A DNA stretch of 64,000 bases from Nocardioides sp. BP30 (GCF_029873215.1 NZ_CP123620.1:2666001-2730000), one strand, 5' to 3'; positions 55,344 through 63,946 are shown, counted from the first letter of the stretch. Numbers and translations are program-made. Notes: a model not told the origin generated them from the sequence alone.

Positions 55344-56473
55344 CAGGCGCCGGGCTCCTCGTCCGTGCCTGCCTCGCCCGCGGGTGCGCTGGGCGGTGCC
55401 TCGCCCGTGGGTGCGGCCGACAGCCCCGGGTTCGCCGCGGAGGCGGCCTCGGCGATCGCCTGCTGCACGGCGTCGTCGGCCTCCGTCGTACGGGCCTCCT
55501 CCAGCGGTGTGGCGCCCGGGCCCATGTCGACGCGCTTGAAGTCGCCGGCGGCCTTGGCCGGGATGCCCAGCGCGGAGTTGAGCGTGGATCCGAGACCCTC
55601 GATGGTCTTGGTGAACTCGCTGGGCAGGATCCAGAGCTTGTTCGCATCGCCCTGGGCGATCTGCGGCAGCAGCTGGAGGTACTGGTAGGCGAGCAGCGAC
55701 TGGTCGGGCTGGCCGTCGTGGATCGCCTGGAAGACGGTCTGGATGGCCTGGCCCTCGCCCTGGGCGCGCAGGATGGCGGCCTCGCGCTCGCCCTGGGCGG
55801 CCAGGATCTGCGATTCGCGCTGACCCTCTGCGTTGAGGATGGCCGACTGCTTGTTGCCCTCGGCGCTGAGGATGGCCGACTGCCGCAGACCCTCGGCCTG
55901 GAGGATCGCGGCACGCTTGTCGCGGTCGGCGCGCATCTGCTTCTCCATCGCGTCCTTGATCGAGGGCGGCGGCTCGATGGACTTGATCTCCACCCGCTTG
56001 ACCTTCAGCCCCCATCGGCCGGTGTCGCCGTCGAGCACCGCGGAGAGCTGGCTGTTGATCGACTCGCGGCTGGTGAGCGTCTTCTCCAGGTCCATGCCGC
56101 CGACGATGTTGCGCAGGGTGGTCATGGTGAGCTGCTCGACTGCAGTGATGTAGTTCGCGATCTCGTACGTCGCCGCGATCGGGTCGGTGACCTGGAAGTA
56201 GAGCACCGTGTCGATGGAGACGGTCAGGTTGTCCTGCGTGATCATCCCCTGCGGCGGGAAGGAGACGACCTGCTCGCGCATGTCGATGACGTAGCGGACC
56301 TTGTCCACGAAGGGCGTGATGACGTTCAGCCCCGGCGCCAGCGAGCCCTTGTACTTCCCGAACCGCTCCACGATGCCGGTCCGGGCCTGCGGGACGATGC
56401 GGACCGACTTGGCGAGCGTGATGATCACGAACAGTGCCAGGACGACGATCACGATCAACACTGCGAGAGCCAT
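55343..56473 (-). CDS. SPFH/band 7 (stomatin-like) membrane protein
   Basis: A single N-terminal membrane helix (2-22) is followed by the SPFH domain (IVPQARTGIVERFGKYKGSL and onward) and a long coiled coil with repeated QSAILSAEGNKQSAILNAEG-like units (about 200-260). A disordered acidic Pro/Ala tail ends it (376 aa). The family forms membrane microdomains with NfeD partners, as encoded just upstream with a TGATG overlap. The client is unknown. Confidence 0.93.
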   Translation of the reverse strand: MALAVLIVIVVLALFVIITLAKSVRIVPQARTGIVERFGKYKGSLAPGLNVITPFVDKVRYVIDMREQVVSFPPQGMITQDNLTVSIDTVLYFQVTDPIAATYEIANYITAVEQLTMTTLRNIVGGMDLEKTLTSRESINSQLSAVLDGDTGRWGLKVKRVEIKSIEPPPSIKDAMEKQMRADRDKRAAILQAEGLRQSAILSAEGNKQSAILNAEGQRESQILAAQGEREAAILRAQGEGQAIQTVFQAIHDGQPDQSLLAYQYLQLLPQIAQGDANKLWILPSEFTKTIEGLGSTLNSALGIPAKAAGDFKRVDMGPGATPLEEARTTEADDAVQQAIAEAASAANPGLSAAPTGEAPPSAPAGEAGTDEEPGA

Positions 56474-56919
56474 CAGAAGATCTCCTTCGGGAGGGGATGG
56501 ACGTAGGCCGTGGCGCCTCTGATCGCCAGGACCTCGACGGTGGAGCCGGGCGCGATCACGAGGGTCTCGTCGTAGGGGGCAGCGGTCCACTGCTCCCCGG
56601 CGATGATCACCTGGCCGGGGTGGTCGGTGCTGATCGAGGTGGTCACCTCGGCGCGCTTGCCGACCAGCCGATCCGGACCGATGCGCAGCTCGGGGCTGCC
56701 GCGGTGGAGGCGCTCCACGAGCGAGGGCCGGACCAGGCTGAGCATGCCGGCGCTGACGACGATGGCCACCACGGCCTCGACGACGACACTGCCACTGGGG
56801 ATCGCGACGATCGTGGCCGCGAGCGCTCCCCCGGCCAGCATGAGCAGCACGAGGTCGAGGCTCAGCAACTCGAGGATCGCGAGGCCTGCGGCGACGCAGA
56901 GCCAGATCAACCAGTCCAC
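56473..56919 (-). CDS. NfeD-like membrane protein
   Basis: Partner of the SPFH protein (148 aa). Three N-terminal helices (about 1-66) are followed by the OB-fold NfeD1b domain, with RLVGKRAEVTTSI and GEQWTAAPYDETL. There is no ClpP-like protease domain, so it is the short form. It starts at GTG 56919 with TAGAGT 6 nt upstream. Stop and next start overlap (TGATG). Confidence 0.9.
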   Translation of the reverse strand: MDWLIWLCVAAGLAILELLSLDLVLLMLAGGALAATIVAIPSGSVVVEAVVAIVVSAGMLSLVRPSLVERLHRGSPELRIGPDRLVGKRAEVTTSISTDHPGQVIIAGEQWTAAPYDETLVIAPGSTVEVLAIRGATAYVHPLPKEIF

Positions 56920-56925
56920 ACTTGC

Positions 56926-56931
56926 ACTCTA
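56926..56931 (-). promoter_or_regulatory. -10 box of a leaderless promoter (NfeD-SPFH-nitroreductase operon)
   Basis: TAGAGT ends 6 nt before the GTG at 56919. Confidence 0.6.
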
Positions 56932-56983
56932 GTCACGCCCCGGTCGAGCGAGGCGGATCCGAGCGGGCGCGGGCCTGCCGGCG

Positions 56984-57781
56984 TCAGTGCGCCCGGCGGG
57001 TACGGCGCCGCGCGGCGTAGCGGCCGTCCACGGCGTCGAGCGTCAACGGCATGCCGAAGGCCTGGGACAGGTTCGCCTCGGTGAGGACCTGATCGAGCAG
57101 ACCCGCCGCGACGACGGTGCCGCGACGCAGCAGCAGAACATGGCTGAAGCCCTGCGGGATCTCCTCGACGTGGTGGCTGACCAGCACCGTCGCCGGGGAG
57201 TCCGGGTCGTAGGCCAGCGTCGAGAGCGTCGAGACCAGGTCCTCGCGGCCGCCGAGGTCGAGCCCGGCCGCCGGCTCGTCGAGCAGCAGCAGCTCGGGGT
57301 CCACCATCAGCGCCCGCGCGATCTGGACGCGCTTGCGCTCGCCCTCGGACAGCGTGCCGAAGGTGCGGTCGGCCAGGTGGGCGATGCCGATCTCGGTCAG
57401 GAGCGCCTCGGCGCGGTCGTGGTCGACCTCGTCGTACTGCTCCTTCCACCGGCCGTAGATGCCGTAGGAGGCCGTGACGATGACGTCGCGCACCGACTCC
57501 TCGCGGGGGATCCGGTCGGCCAGCGCGGCGCTGGTGACGCCGATGCGGGGACGGATCTCGCTCAGGTCGACCTTGCCGAGTCGTCCCTCGAGCACCTCGA
57601 CGGTGCCGCTGGTCGGGTGCAGCTGGGCCGCCGCCAGCTGCATCAGCGTGGTCTTCCCGGCGCCGTTGGGCCCGAGGATCACCCAGCGCTCGTCCTCCTC
57701 GACCCGCCACGTCACCCGGTCGAGCAGCAGGCTCTGGCCGCGACGGACGGTGACATCGACGAGATCAAGGACGGCGGCCAT
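56984..57781 (-). CDS. ABC transporter ATP-binding protein
   Basis: ATPase of 265 aa with Walker A GPNGAGKTT (37-45), signature LSEGE (144-148) and Walker B LLLLDEP (164-170). The body resembles the half-size ModF/YlmA-like ATPases. No permease or binding-protein gene is adjacent, so it either works with distant partners or is a soluble ABC protein. It ends in a basic tail. ATG 57781 has TATCTT 7 nt upstream, in a 32-bp divergent gap. Confidence 0.9.
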   Translation of the reverse strand: MAAVLDLVDVTVRRGQSLLLDRVTWRVEEDERWVILGPNGAGKTTLMQLAAAQLHPTSGTVEVLEGRLGKVDLSEIRPRIGVTSAALADRIPREESVRDVIVTASYGIYGRWKEQYDEVDHDRAEALLTEIGIAHLADRTFGTLSEGERKRVQIARALMVDPELLLLDEPAAGLDLGGREDLVSTLSTLAYDPDSPATVLVSHHVEEIPQGFSHVLLLRRGTVVAAGLLDQVLTEANLSQAFGMPLTLDAVDGRYAARRRTRRAH

Positions 57782-57788
57782 GCTCGCA

Positions 57789-57794
57789 AAGATA
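57789..57794 (-). promoter_or_regulatory. -10 box of a leaderless promoter (ABC ATPase)
   Basis: TATCTT ends 7 nt before the ATG. On the other strand TACCGT ends 8 nt before ATG 57814, so two promoters share 32 bp. Confidence 0.55.
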
Positions 57795-57813
57795 TCGACT
57801 ACCGTTCTGCGCC

Positions 57814-58572
57814 ATGTCAGCGGCCACGTCGGCGACCTCGCTCTCCCCTGCCCTCCGTCTGGCCTGGTGGGGCACCGCGTGGTTGCGCGGCGCCGTGGTC
57901 ACCGACCTGATGCTCGATGCCGTGATCGGGCACGACGCGACGCACACCGTCGCCGGCCTCGGCGAGCTCGGTCTCGGGGGCGGCGACGCCGCCGAGACGC
58001 TCGTCGGCGGCCTCGGCCGGTTGCGCGCCGAGGGTACGACGTCCCTCGGCTGCGCCTTCCCCGCCGAGGGCGACGCGGTCGGGCTCGGCGGCCCGCCGCC
58101 CTTCAACCACGCCGCCCTGGAGGCCGGCGAGGCTGTCGTCGCCGACGCCGGCATCGGTCTGGTGCCGGTCCGCGTCGGAGCCGTCATCACCTGGCAGGCG
58201 TACGCCGCCCAACGCCGCCAGCTGCCCGACGTCGGCGAGGCCGACCGGGCGCTGCGGGCGGCGTTGGTGGCATCGGCCCAGGCGCTCGCCGACCTCGACG
58301 TCGCCCGCTGGCGGCCCGACGTCGCGGACCGGCTGATGAACCTGCGGCACCGCGATCCGGTCCAGGCAGCACCGGGGGTGCCCGCCCGGTGCGTGGAGCT
58401 GGCCGAACGGGGCTGGCAGGCAGCGGAGATCGTCGCCCTGGCCCTGGAGGACGAGGGTGGCGCGGTGACGGCGTACGAGATGAGCGGCCGCCGTGAGGCG
58501 CTGCTGCCCCTGGACCGGGCGGCCCGCCGCGCGCTGACCGCTGCCGGCTCGCCCGAGGCGTGGCCGTCCTGA
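57814..58572 (+). CDS. conserved hypothetical protein (252 aa)
   Basis: Begins with a mildly hydrophobic region LRLAWWGTAWLRGAVVTDLM and contains a Gly/Ala-rich middle (GELGLGGGDAAETLVGGLG). There is no signal peptide, clear membrane helix or catalytic motif. Coding bias is strong. It reads towards serB with a 38-bp gap and could be in one operon with it. I do not recognise a named family. Confidence 0.65.
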   Translation: MSAATSATSLSPALRLAWWGTAWLRGAVVTDLMLDAVIGHDATHTVAGLGELGLGGGDAAETLVGGLGRLRAEGTTSLGCAFPAEGDAVGLGGPPPFNHAALEAGEAVVADAGIGLVPVRVGAVITWQAYAAQRRQLPDVGEADRALRAALVASAQALADLDVARWRPDVADRLMNLRHRDPVQAAPGVPARCVELAERGWQAAEIVALALEDEGGAVTAYEMSGRREALLPLDRAARRALTAAGSPEAWPS

Positions 58573-58610
58573 CCGACGGGGGTCGGCGAGGCGATAGCGT
58601 TCGCACTGCG

Positions 58611-59825
58611 ATGGCTGATGCACCCGAGACCCTGCTGATCACGCTGACCGGCCGCGACCGGCCCGGCGTCACGTCCTCCACCCTGGCGACCCTCGCGCTC
58701 GCAGGGGTCGACGTGGTCGACCTCGAGCAGATCGTGCTGCGCGGCCGGCTCGTGCTCGGCCTGCTGGTGACCGCTCCGGCGGATCCTGCGGCGCTGCGCA
58801 CCGCGATCGAGGAGACCGCCCGCGCGCTGGAGATGTCGGTGGAGATCGAGTCCGGCTCGGGCGACCGGCCCCGCCGCTCGCGCGAGCGCGCTCACGTCAC
58901 CGTGCTCGGCACGCCGCTCAAGGCGGCGGCGCTGGCCGCCGTGACGCGCCGGATCGCCTCCGCCGGGGCGAACATCGACCGGATCATCCGGCTGGCGCGC
59001 TATCCGGTCACCGCGTTCGACCTGCACGTGTCCGGTGCCTCGCCCGACGTGCTGCGTACGGAGCTGGCCGCCGAGGCCGCGGCACAGGGCGTCGACATCG
59101 CCGTGCAGCCGGAGAACCTGCTGCGCCGCGGCATGAAGCTGGTCGTCATGGACGTCGACTCCACCCTCATCGACGGTGAGGTGATCGAGATGATCGCCGC
59201 CCACGCCGGCTGTGAGGAGGAGGTGGCGCGGGTGACCGAGGCGGCCATGCGCGGCGAGCTCGACTTCGAGGAGTCGCTGCGCGCCCGGGTGAAGCTGCTC
59301 GCCGGCGTGCCCGCCTCCGCGCTCGACGAGGTGTACGAGTCGCTGCACCTCAACCCCGGCGCCCGCACCATGGTCCGCACGCTGCGCCGGCTCGGCTACC
59401 GGTTCGCGATCGTCTCCGGCGGCTTCTCCCAGATCACCGACCGGCTCGCCCAGGACCTCGGCATCCACTACGCCCGGGCCAACGAGCTCGAGATCGTCGA
59501 CGGCGTGCTGACCGGCAACGTGGTCGGCGAGGTGGTCGACCGGGCCGGGAAGGCGCGCGCGTTGCGGGAGTTCGCCGCCGAGCTGGGCCTCACCGAGGCC
59601 TCCACTGTCGCGATCGGCGACGGCGCCAACGACCTCGACATGCTCGCCGCAGCCGGCCTCGGGGTCGCCTACAACGCCAAGCCGGCCGTCCGCTCCGCCG
59701 CGCACACCGCCGTGAACGTCCCCTACCTCGACACCATCATGTATCTGCTCGGCTTCACCCGTGAGGAGATCGAGGCGGCCGACGCCGAGGCCGGGATCGT
59801 GACGCCTGCTCCGCCGCTGCTCTGA
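58611..59825 (+). CDS. serB: phosphoserine phosphatase with two ACT domains
   Basis: Last step of serine synthesis (404 aa). The ACT domains (about 7-75 and 95-165) suit feedback by amino acids, as in mycobacterial SerB2. The HAD domain has the nucleophile D181 in DVDST, the Ser motif in IVSGGFSQ and the metal site GDGANDLDM. TAGCGT lies 10 nt upstream of ATG 58611. It ends at two palindromes shared with the convergent SixA-type gene. Confidence 0.95.
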   Translation: MADAPETLLITLTGRDRPGVTSSTLATLALAGVDVVDLEQIVLRGRLVLGLLVTAPADPAALRTAIEETARALEMSVEIESGSGDRPRRSRERAHVTVLGTPLKAAALAAVTRRIASAGANIDRIIRLARYPVTAFDLHVSGASPDVLRTELAAEAAAQGVDIAVQPENLLRRGMKLVVMDVDSTLIDGEVIEMIAAHAGCEEEVARVTEAAMRGELDFEESLRARVKLLAGVPASALDEVYESLHLNPGARTMVRTLRRLGYRFAIVSGGFSQITDRLAQDLGIHYARANELEIVDGVLTGNVVGEVVDRAGKARALREFAAELGLTEASTVAIGDGANDLDMLAAAGLGVAYNAKPAVRSAAHTAVNVPYLDTIMYLLGFTREEIEAADAEAGIVTPAPPLL

Positions 59826-59840
59826 GTGGCGTGCGCGCAC

Positions 59841-59866
59841 GGTTTTGACCCCTGGGGGTCAGAACC
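59841..59866. terminator. palindrome, copy 1 (possible bidirectional terminator)
   Basis: TGACCCCTGGGGGTCA is flanked by GGTTT and GAACC, giving a nearly perfect 12-bp stem with a 2-bp centre. It lies just after the serB stop. Confidence 0.6.
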
Positions 59867-59902
59867 GAACGTTGTCGGGCGAAGCTTTGCCCCCCAGGCT
59901 GC

Positions 59903-59928
59903 GGTTTCGACCCCTGGGGGTCAGAACC
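59903..59928. terminator. palindrome, copy 2 (possible bidirectional terminator)
   Basis: Same 26-bp element as at 59841 with a one-base change, in the same orientation and 62 bp further on. It ends 2 bp before the SixA-type stop codon. Confidence 0.6.
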
Positions 59929-59929
59929 A

Positions 59930-60436
59930 TCAGCCGCGCCCCACATGGAAGCCGGTCAGCGTCGCGCTCGCCTCCTCGACGTCCGCCCAGTCGCCGTCGT
60001 AGGCGAACACCGCGACGGCCGAGGTCGGGAAGCCCGAGACCATCGCGTTGGCGACCTCGTCGTCACCGTCGCCGTCGTCCAGCAGCTGTGCGAGCAGCCC
60101 GATCGTCGGGTTGTGCCCCAGGACCACCAGGGTGCTCACGCCGTCGTCGGTCTCGCGGATCAGGTCCAGGACGGTGTCGGTGCCGGCGGTGTAGAGCGCA
60201 TCGACGTACTGCGCGATGTCCAGCTCCCAGCCCGCACCGCCCGCCAGGTCCTCCCAGGTCTGCGCGGTGCGCGCGGCGCCGGAGACCAGCGCGTCCTGCG
60301 GCTCGATGCCCTGCTGGGCAAGCCAGGCCCCCGCCTCCTCGGCGTCGGCGTGCCCGCGCTCGGTGAGCTGCCGCTCGATGTCGCTGGGGGCCGAGGCCTC
60401 CGCCTTGGCGTGCCGCGCGATGACCAGGGTCCGCAT
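59930..60436 (-). CDS. sixA: SixA-type histidine phosphatase
   Basis: Small histidine phosphatase (168 aa) with the catalytic VIARHAKAE at the N-terminus and VLGHNPTIG with the second His. In proteobacteria SixA dephosphorylates phosphohistidine proteins; the actinobacterial substrate is unknown. TAGGCT lies 6 nt before ATG 60436. Confidence 0.9.
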   Translation of the reverse strand: MRTLVIARHAKAEASAPSDIERQLTERGHADAEEAGAWLAQQGIEPQDALVSGAARTAQTWEDLAGGAGWELDIAQYVDALYTAGTDTVLDLIRETDDGVSTLVVLGHNPTIGLLAQLLDDGDGDDEVANAMVSGFPTSAVAVFAYDGDWADVEEASATLTGFHVGRG

Positions 60437-60442
60437 GGGATG

Positions 60443-60448
60443 AGCCTA
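60443..60448 (-). promoter_or_regulatory. -10 box of a leaderless promoter (SixA-type gene)
   Basis: TAGGCT ends 6 nt before the ATG at 60436. Confidence 0.6.
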
Positions 60449-60472
60449 GTGGGCCGGAGCGTGACCGGTGGG

Positions 60473-61252
60473 TCAGGCGCCCATCGCGTGGTAGCCGCCG
60501 TCGACATGGACGATCTCGCCGGTCGTGGCCGGGAAGAAGTCGCTGAGCAGCGCGCACACGGCCTTCGCGGTCGGCTCCTGGTCGGTGTTGTCCCAGCCCA
60601 GCGGCGAGCGGTCGGACCACATCGCGTCGAGCTCCTCGAAGCCGGGGATGGCCTTGGCGGCGATGGTGCGCAACGGACCGGCCGAGACCAGGTTGACCCG
60701 GATGCCCTCCGGGCCGAGGTAGCGGGCCAGGTAGCGGTTGGTCGACTCCAGCGCCGCCTTCGCCACCCCCATCCAGTCGTACGCCGGCCAGGCGACCGTC
60801 GCGTCGAAGGTCAAGCCCACGATGGCCGCCCCGGGGGCCAGCACCGGCTTGGTCGCCATGGCCAGGCTCTTGAGCGAGTACGCCGAGACCTGGACCGCCT
60901 GCGCGACGTCCTCCCAGGGTCCGCCGAGGAACTTGCCGCCCAGCAGCGTCTCCGGGTTGCCGAAGGCGATCGAGTGCACCACGCCGTCGAGGGTCGCGTC
61001 CGGGCCGAGGTGCTCGCGGACGGCGTCGGCCAGGCCGTCGAGGTGCTCCTGGTTGGTCACGTCCAGGTCCAGCACCGGCGGCTCCTGCGGCAGCCGCTTG
61101 GCGATCCGCTTGGTGATCGACAGCGCGCGGCCGAAGTTCGAGATGAGCACCGTGGCACCCTGCTCCTGCGCCACCTTGGCGACGGCGAAGCCGATCGAGG
61201 AGTCCATCGTGACCCCGGCGACCAGGATCCGCTTACCTTCGAGAAGTCCCAT
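60473..61252 (-). CDS. fabI: enoyl-[acyl-carrier-protein] reductase, InhA-like
   Basis: NADH-dependent enoyl reductase of fatty-acid elongation (259 aa). It is strikingly close to mycobacterial InhA: catalytic Y158 and K165 in PAYDWMGVAKAALES fall at the InhA residue numbers, S94 lies in VVHSIAFG, and the cofactor loop is GVTMDSSIGF. AGGA lies 6 nt before ATG 61252. It follows fabG by 42 nt, as inhA follows mabA. By homology it would be the isoniazid/triclosan target enzyme. Confidence 0.95.
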   Translation of the reverse strand: MGLLEGKRILVAGVTMDSSIGFAVAKVAQEQGATVLISNFGRALSITKRIAKRLPQEPPVLDLDVTNQEHLDGLADAVREHLGPDATLDGVVHSIAFGNPETLLGGKFLGGPWEDVAQAVQVSAYSLKSLAMATKPVLAPGAAIVGLTFDATVAWPAYDWMGVAKAALESTNRYLARYLGPEGIRVNLVSAGPLRTIAAKAIPGFEELDAMWSDRSPLGWDNTDQEPTAKAVCALLSDFFPATTGEIVHVDGGYHAMGA

Positions 61253-61294
61253 CACAGTTCCTGTTCTTGGTTGATCGAGGTTGTCGAGACCGGC

Positions 61295-62023
61295 TCAGTG
61301 GCCCATGCCGAGGCCGCCGTCGACCGGGATCACGGCGCCGGTGACGTAGGCGGCACCGTCGCCGGCCAGCCAGGTGACGGCGCTGGCGATCTCGTCCGGG
61401 GAGGCGTAGCGGCCGAGCGGGACCTGCTGCTTGATCGCGCTCTTCTGGTCCTCGGTGAGGACGTCGGTCATGTCGGTGGTGACGAAGCCCGGCGCGACGA
61501 CGTTGGCGGTGATGCTGCGCGAACCGAGCTCGCGCGCGAGCGAGCGGGCCAGGCCCACGAGGCCGGCCTTGGAGGCGGCGTAGTTGGCCTGCCCCGCGCT
61601 GCCCAGCAGCCCTACCACCGAGGAGACGAAGATCAGCCGGCCGCGCTTGAGCCGCAGCATCCCCTTGGCGGCACGCTTCGCGAGCCGGTAGGAGCCGGTC
61701 AGGTTGGTGTCGATGACCGAGGTCCAGTCGTCCTCGCTCATCCGCAGGATGAGGGTGTCCTGGGTGATCCCGGCGTTGGCGACCAGGACCTCGACCGGGC
61801 CGTGCGCCTGCTCGATCTGCGCGAACGCGGCGTCCACCTGTTCGGGATCGGTGATGTCGCACCGTACGTCGAGGGCACCTTCGGGTGCGCCGCCGTTGCG
61901 GGTCGTCACCGCCACCTTGTCGCCCTGGGCGAGGAACGCCTCGGCGATGGCGCGGCCGATGCCGCGGTTGCCGCCGGTGACGAGGACCGAGCGGGGGACG
62001 GTGGTCAGCGGTGAGTCAGTCAC
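61295..62023 (-). CDS. fabG: 3-oxoacyl-[acyl-carrier-protein] reductase (MabA-like)
   Basis: SDR-type ketoreductase of fatty-acid synthesis (242 aa): TGGNRGIGRA for NADPH, VANAG, a catalytic Ser in VSSVVG and YAASK. It heads the fabG-fabI operon, the arrangement known as mabA-inhA in mycobacteria. It starts at GTG 62023 with TACGGT 8 nt upstream. Confidence 0.95.
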   Translation of the reverse strand: MTDSPLTTVPRSVLVTGGNRGIGRAIAEAFLAQGDKVAVTTRNGGAPEGALDVRCDITDPEQVDAAFAQIEQAHGPVEVLVANAGITQDTLILRMSEDDWTSVIDTNLTGSYRLAKRAAKGMLRLKRGRLIFVSSVVGLLGSAGQANYAASKAGLVGLARSLARELGSRSITANVVAPGFVTTDMTDVLTEDQKSAIKQQVPLGRYASPDEIASAVTWLAGDGAAYVTGAVIPVDGGLGMGH

Positions 62024-62031
62024 GTTACGCG

Positions 62032-62037
62032 ACCGTA
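62032..62037 (-). promoter_or_regulatory. -10 box of a leaderless promoter (fabG-fabI operon)
   Basis: TACGGT ends 8 nt before the GTG at 62023. Confidence 0.5.
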
Positions 62038-62081
62038 GCGATTACCGGAGCGTAGGCCTACCGCCCGCGCCGCGGTGTGGG

Positions 62082-62297
62082 CTAGGCCTCGTCCTCGAGC
62101 CGGAAGCCGAGCTTGATCCCGACCTGGAAGTGCTCGACCGAACCGTCCTTGACCTGGCCGCGGACCTGGGTCACCTCGAACCAGTCGATGTGCCGCAGCG
62201 TCTTCGAGGCCCGCTCGACGGCGTTGCGGATGGCTTCGTCGATGCCATCGGGAGCGGAGCCGACGATCTCGGTCACGCGGTAGGTGCGGTTGGTCAT
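62082..62297 (-). CDS. dodecin
   Basis: Small flavin-storage protein (71 aa) forming hollow dodecamers. It has the family pattern YRVTEIVGSAPDGIDEAIRNA, then RHIDWFEVTQVRG, whose Trp stacks on flavin, and the strand EHFQVGIKLGFRLED. TAGAGT lies 7 nt before ATG 62297. Confidence 0.95.
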   Translation of the reverse strand: MTNRTYRVTEIVGSAPDGIDEAIRNAVERASKTLRHIDWFEVTQVRGQVKDGSVEHFQVGIKLGFRLEDEA

Positions 62298-62304
62298 GCG
62301 ACCG

Positions 62305-62310
62305 ACTCTA
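62305..62310 (-). promoter_or_regulatory. -10 box of a leaderless promoter (dodecin)
   Basis: TAGAGT ends 7 nt before the ATG at 62297. Confidence 0.6.
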
Positions 62311-62341
62311 GCCGGGTCCGGGCGCCCTGCGACCCGCGGCG

Positions 62342-62347
62342 TACGAT
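62342..62347 (+). promoter_or_regulatory. -10 box of a leaderless promoter (DUF3099 gene)
   Basis: TACGAT ends 6 nt before the ATG at 62354. Confidence 0.6.
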
Positions 62348-62353
62348 CGGGAC

Positions 62354-62680
62354 ATGGCCAGGGCCCACGATCAGCCGATCCGGATCACCACGGCGGCACA
62401 GAGCCGGCAGGTGGACATCGCACACCGGCAGCGGCGCTACGTGATGGCGATGGGCATCCGCACCCTGTGCTTCATCGGCGCCGTCATCGCCGGCGTCAAC
62501 CACGTGGTGTGGCTGTGGCCGGTGCTGATCCTCGCGGCGATCTTCCTGCCCTACATCGCGGTGGTGATGGCCAACGCCGCCAACACCAAGGGCGCCACCG
62601 AGATGGACCTGCTCGACACGCCGTATCACGCCAACGAGCTGCACAACGACCCCGAGCCCCACCGCGAGGACCGCGGCTGA
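62354..62680 (+). CDS. DUF3099 family membrane protein
   Basis: Actinobacterial protein of 108 aa. A polar N-terminus with QPIRITTAAQSRQVDIAHRQRRYV is followed by two membrane helices (about 33-49 and 52-73) and a charged C-terminal tail. The function of the family is unknown. Its stop overlaps the next start by one base. Confidence 0.85.
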   Translation: MARAHDQPIRITTAAQSRQVDIAHRQRRYVMAMGIRTLCFIGAVIAGVNHVVWLWPVLILAAIFLPYIAVVMANAANTKGATEMDLLDTPYHANELHNDPEPHREDRG

Positions 62681-62886
62681 TGGAGCCTGACGTCTGTTCG
62701 GCCAAGGGCTGCCGCGCGCCCGCCACCTGGGCGCTGGGCTGGAACAACCCGCGCATCCACACCCCCGACCGCCGCAAGGTCTGGCTGGCGTGCGACGAGC
62801 ACCAGGAGTCGCTGGCCGCGTTCCTCAGCGCGCGCGGGTTCCTGCAGGAGACGGCGCCGCACGACGGGACGCTGCAGCCCCGGTAG
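62680..62886 (+). CDS. small conserved protein with Cys/His pattern (68 aa)
   Basis: Starts at the ATG that overlaps the DUF3099 stop (TGATG), so the two are translated together. VCSAKGCRAPATWALGWNN then VWLACDEHQESLAAFL gives a Cys-Cys...Cys-His set that could hold one zinc. Databases often mislabel such proteins as acetone-carboxylase-like; nothing in the sequence supports that. Role unknown. Confidence 0.7.
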   Translation: MEPDVCSAKGCRAPATWALGWNNPRIHTPDRRKVWLACDEHQESLAAFLSARGFLQETAPHDGTLQPR

Positions 62887-62892
62887 CCGCCC

Positions 62893-63891
62893 TCAGCCGC
62901 CGATCGCCGACATGGGTCGATCGGGCTGCAGGAAGGTCGGGTCGTCGATCCCGTGTCCCGCGCGCTTGCCGGCCATCGCCGCGACCCAGCGCTGCGCGAT
63001 CTGCTCATCGGGCAGGCCGGCACGCAGCGCGGCGCGCAGGTCGGACTCCTCGCGGGCGAACAGGCAGTTGCGCACCTGTCCGTCGGCGGTCAGCCGCACC
63101 CGGTCGCAGTCGCCGCAGAAGGGCCGGGTCACCGAGGCGATGACACCGACTGTCGCAGGTCCGCCGTCGACGACGAAGAGCTCGGCCGGGGCGCTCCCCC
63201 GCGGCTCGGTCGCCGGGGTCAGGTCGAACTCCTTCTCCAGTCGCGCCAGCGTCTCCGCGGCGGTCACCATCGTCTCGCGGGTCCAGCCGTGCTGGGCGTC
63301 GAGCGGCATCTGCTCGATGAAGCGCAGCTGGTAACCGCCGCGCACGGCCCACTCCAGCAGCTCGGCCGCCTGGTCCTCGTTGACGTCGCGCAGCAGCACC
63401 GCATTGACCTTGATCGGGCCGAGGCCCGCGTCCGCCGCCGCCTCCAGGCCTTCGAGCACGTCGTGCAGCCGGTCCCGGCGGGTGATCCGGTGGAAGGTCT
63501 CGGGCCGGATCGAGTCCAGCGAGACGTTGACCCGATCCAGGCCGGCCTCGGCCAGCGGCCGCGCCAGCCGCGCCAGGCCGAGCCCGTTGGTGGTCAAGGA
63601 GAGCTCCAGCCCCGCATCCAGGGCGCGGGTCCGCGCGACGATGCCGGCCAGGCCTCGGCGTACCAGGGGCTCGCCGCCGGTGAACCGGACCTCGCGGATG
63701 CCCAGCTGGGTCACCCCGATCCCGATCAGTCGCACCACCTCGTCGTCGGTGAGCACCCGCTCGTCGGGCAGCCAGGCCAACCCCTCGGCGGGCATGCAGT
63801 AGCTGCACCGGAGGTTGCACCGATCGGTCAGGGAGACGCGCAGATCGGCGGCGACTCGTCCGAACCGGTCGACCAGGGGTGTCGTCTGCAC
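62893..63891 (-). CDS. moaA: GTP 3',8-cyclase (molybdenum cofactor synthesis)
   Basis: Radical-SAM enzyme for the first step of molybdopterin synthesis (332 aa). The N-terminal cluster cysteines are C25, C29 and C32 in CNLRCSYC. The second cluster is in FCGDCDRVRL and QVRNCLF, and the protein ends in the GG needed for activity. Of two adjacent GTGs I prefer 63891, because TAGGAT is then 6 nt away instead of 3. No other moa gene is in the window. Confidence 0.95.
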   Translation of the reverse strand: MQTTPLVDRFGRVAADLRVSLTDRCNLRCSYCMPAEGLAWLPDERVLTDDEVVRLIGIGVTQLGIREVRFTGGEPLVRRGLAGIVARTRALDAGLELSLTTNGLGLARLARPLAEAGLDRVNVSLDSIRPETFHRITRRDRLHDVLEGLEAAADAGLGPIKVNAVLLRDVNEDQAAELLEWAVRGGYQLRFIEQMPLDAQHGWTRETMVTAAETLARLEKEFDLTPATEPRGSAPAELFVVDGGPATVGVIASVTRPFCGDCDRVRLTADGQVRNCLFAREESDLRAALRAGLPDEQIAQRWVAAMAGKRAGHGIDDPTFLQPDRPMSAIGG

Positions 63892-63897
63892 CACACC

Positions 63898-63903
63898 ATC
63901 CTA
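63898..63903 (-). promoter_or_regulatory. -10 box of a leaderless promoter (moaA)
   Basis: TAGGAT ends 6 nt before GTG 63891 and 3 nt before GTG 63894. Confidence 0.55.
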
Positions 63904-63946
63904 GGACGGGGCCCATCCCGATCGCGGTCCGGTGCCGTGCGCCGGT

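Noticed and set aside
62680-62886. Label as acetone carboxylase
   Set aside because: The product has 68 residues and only a Cys/His pattern; nothing of a carboxylase is present.
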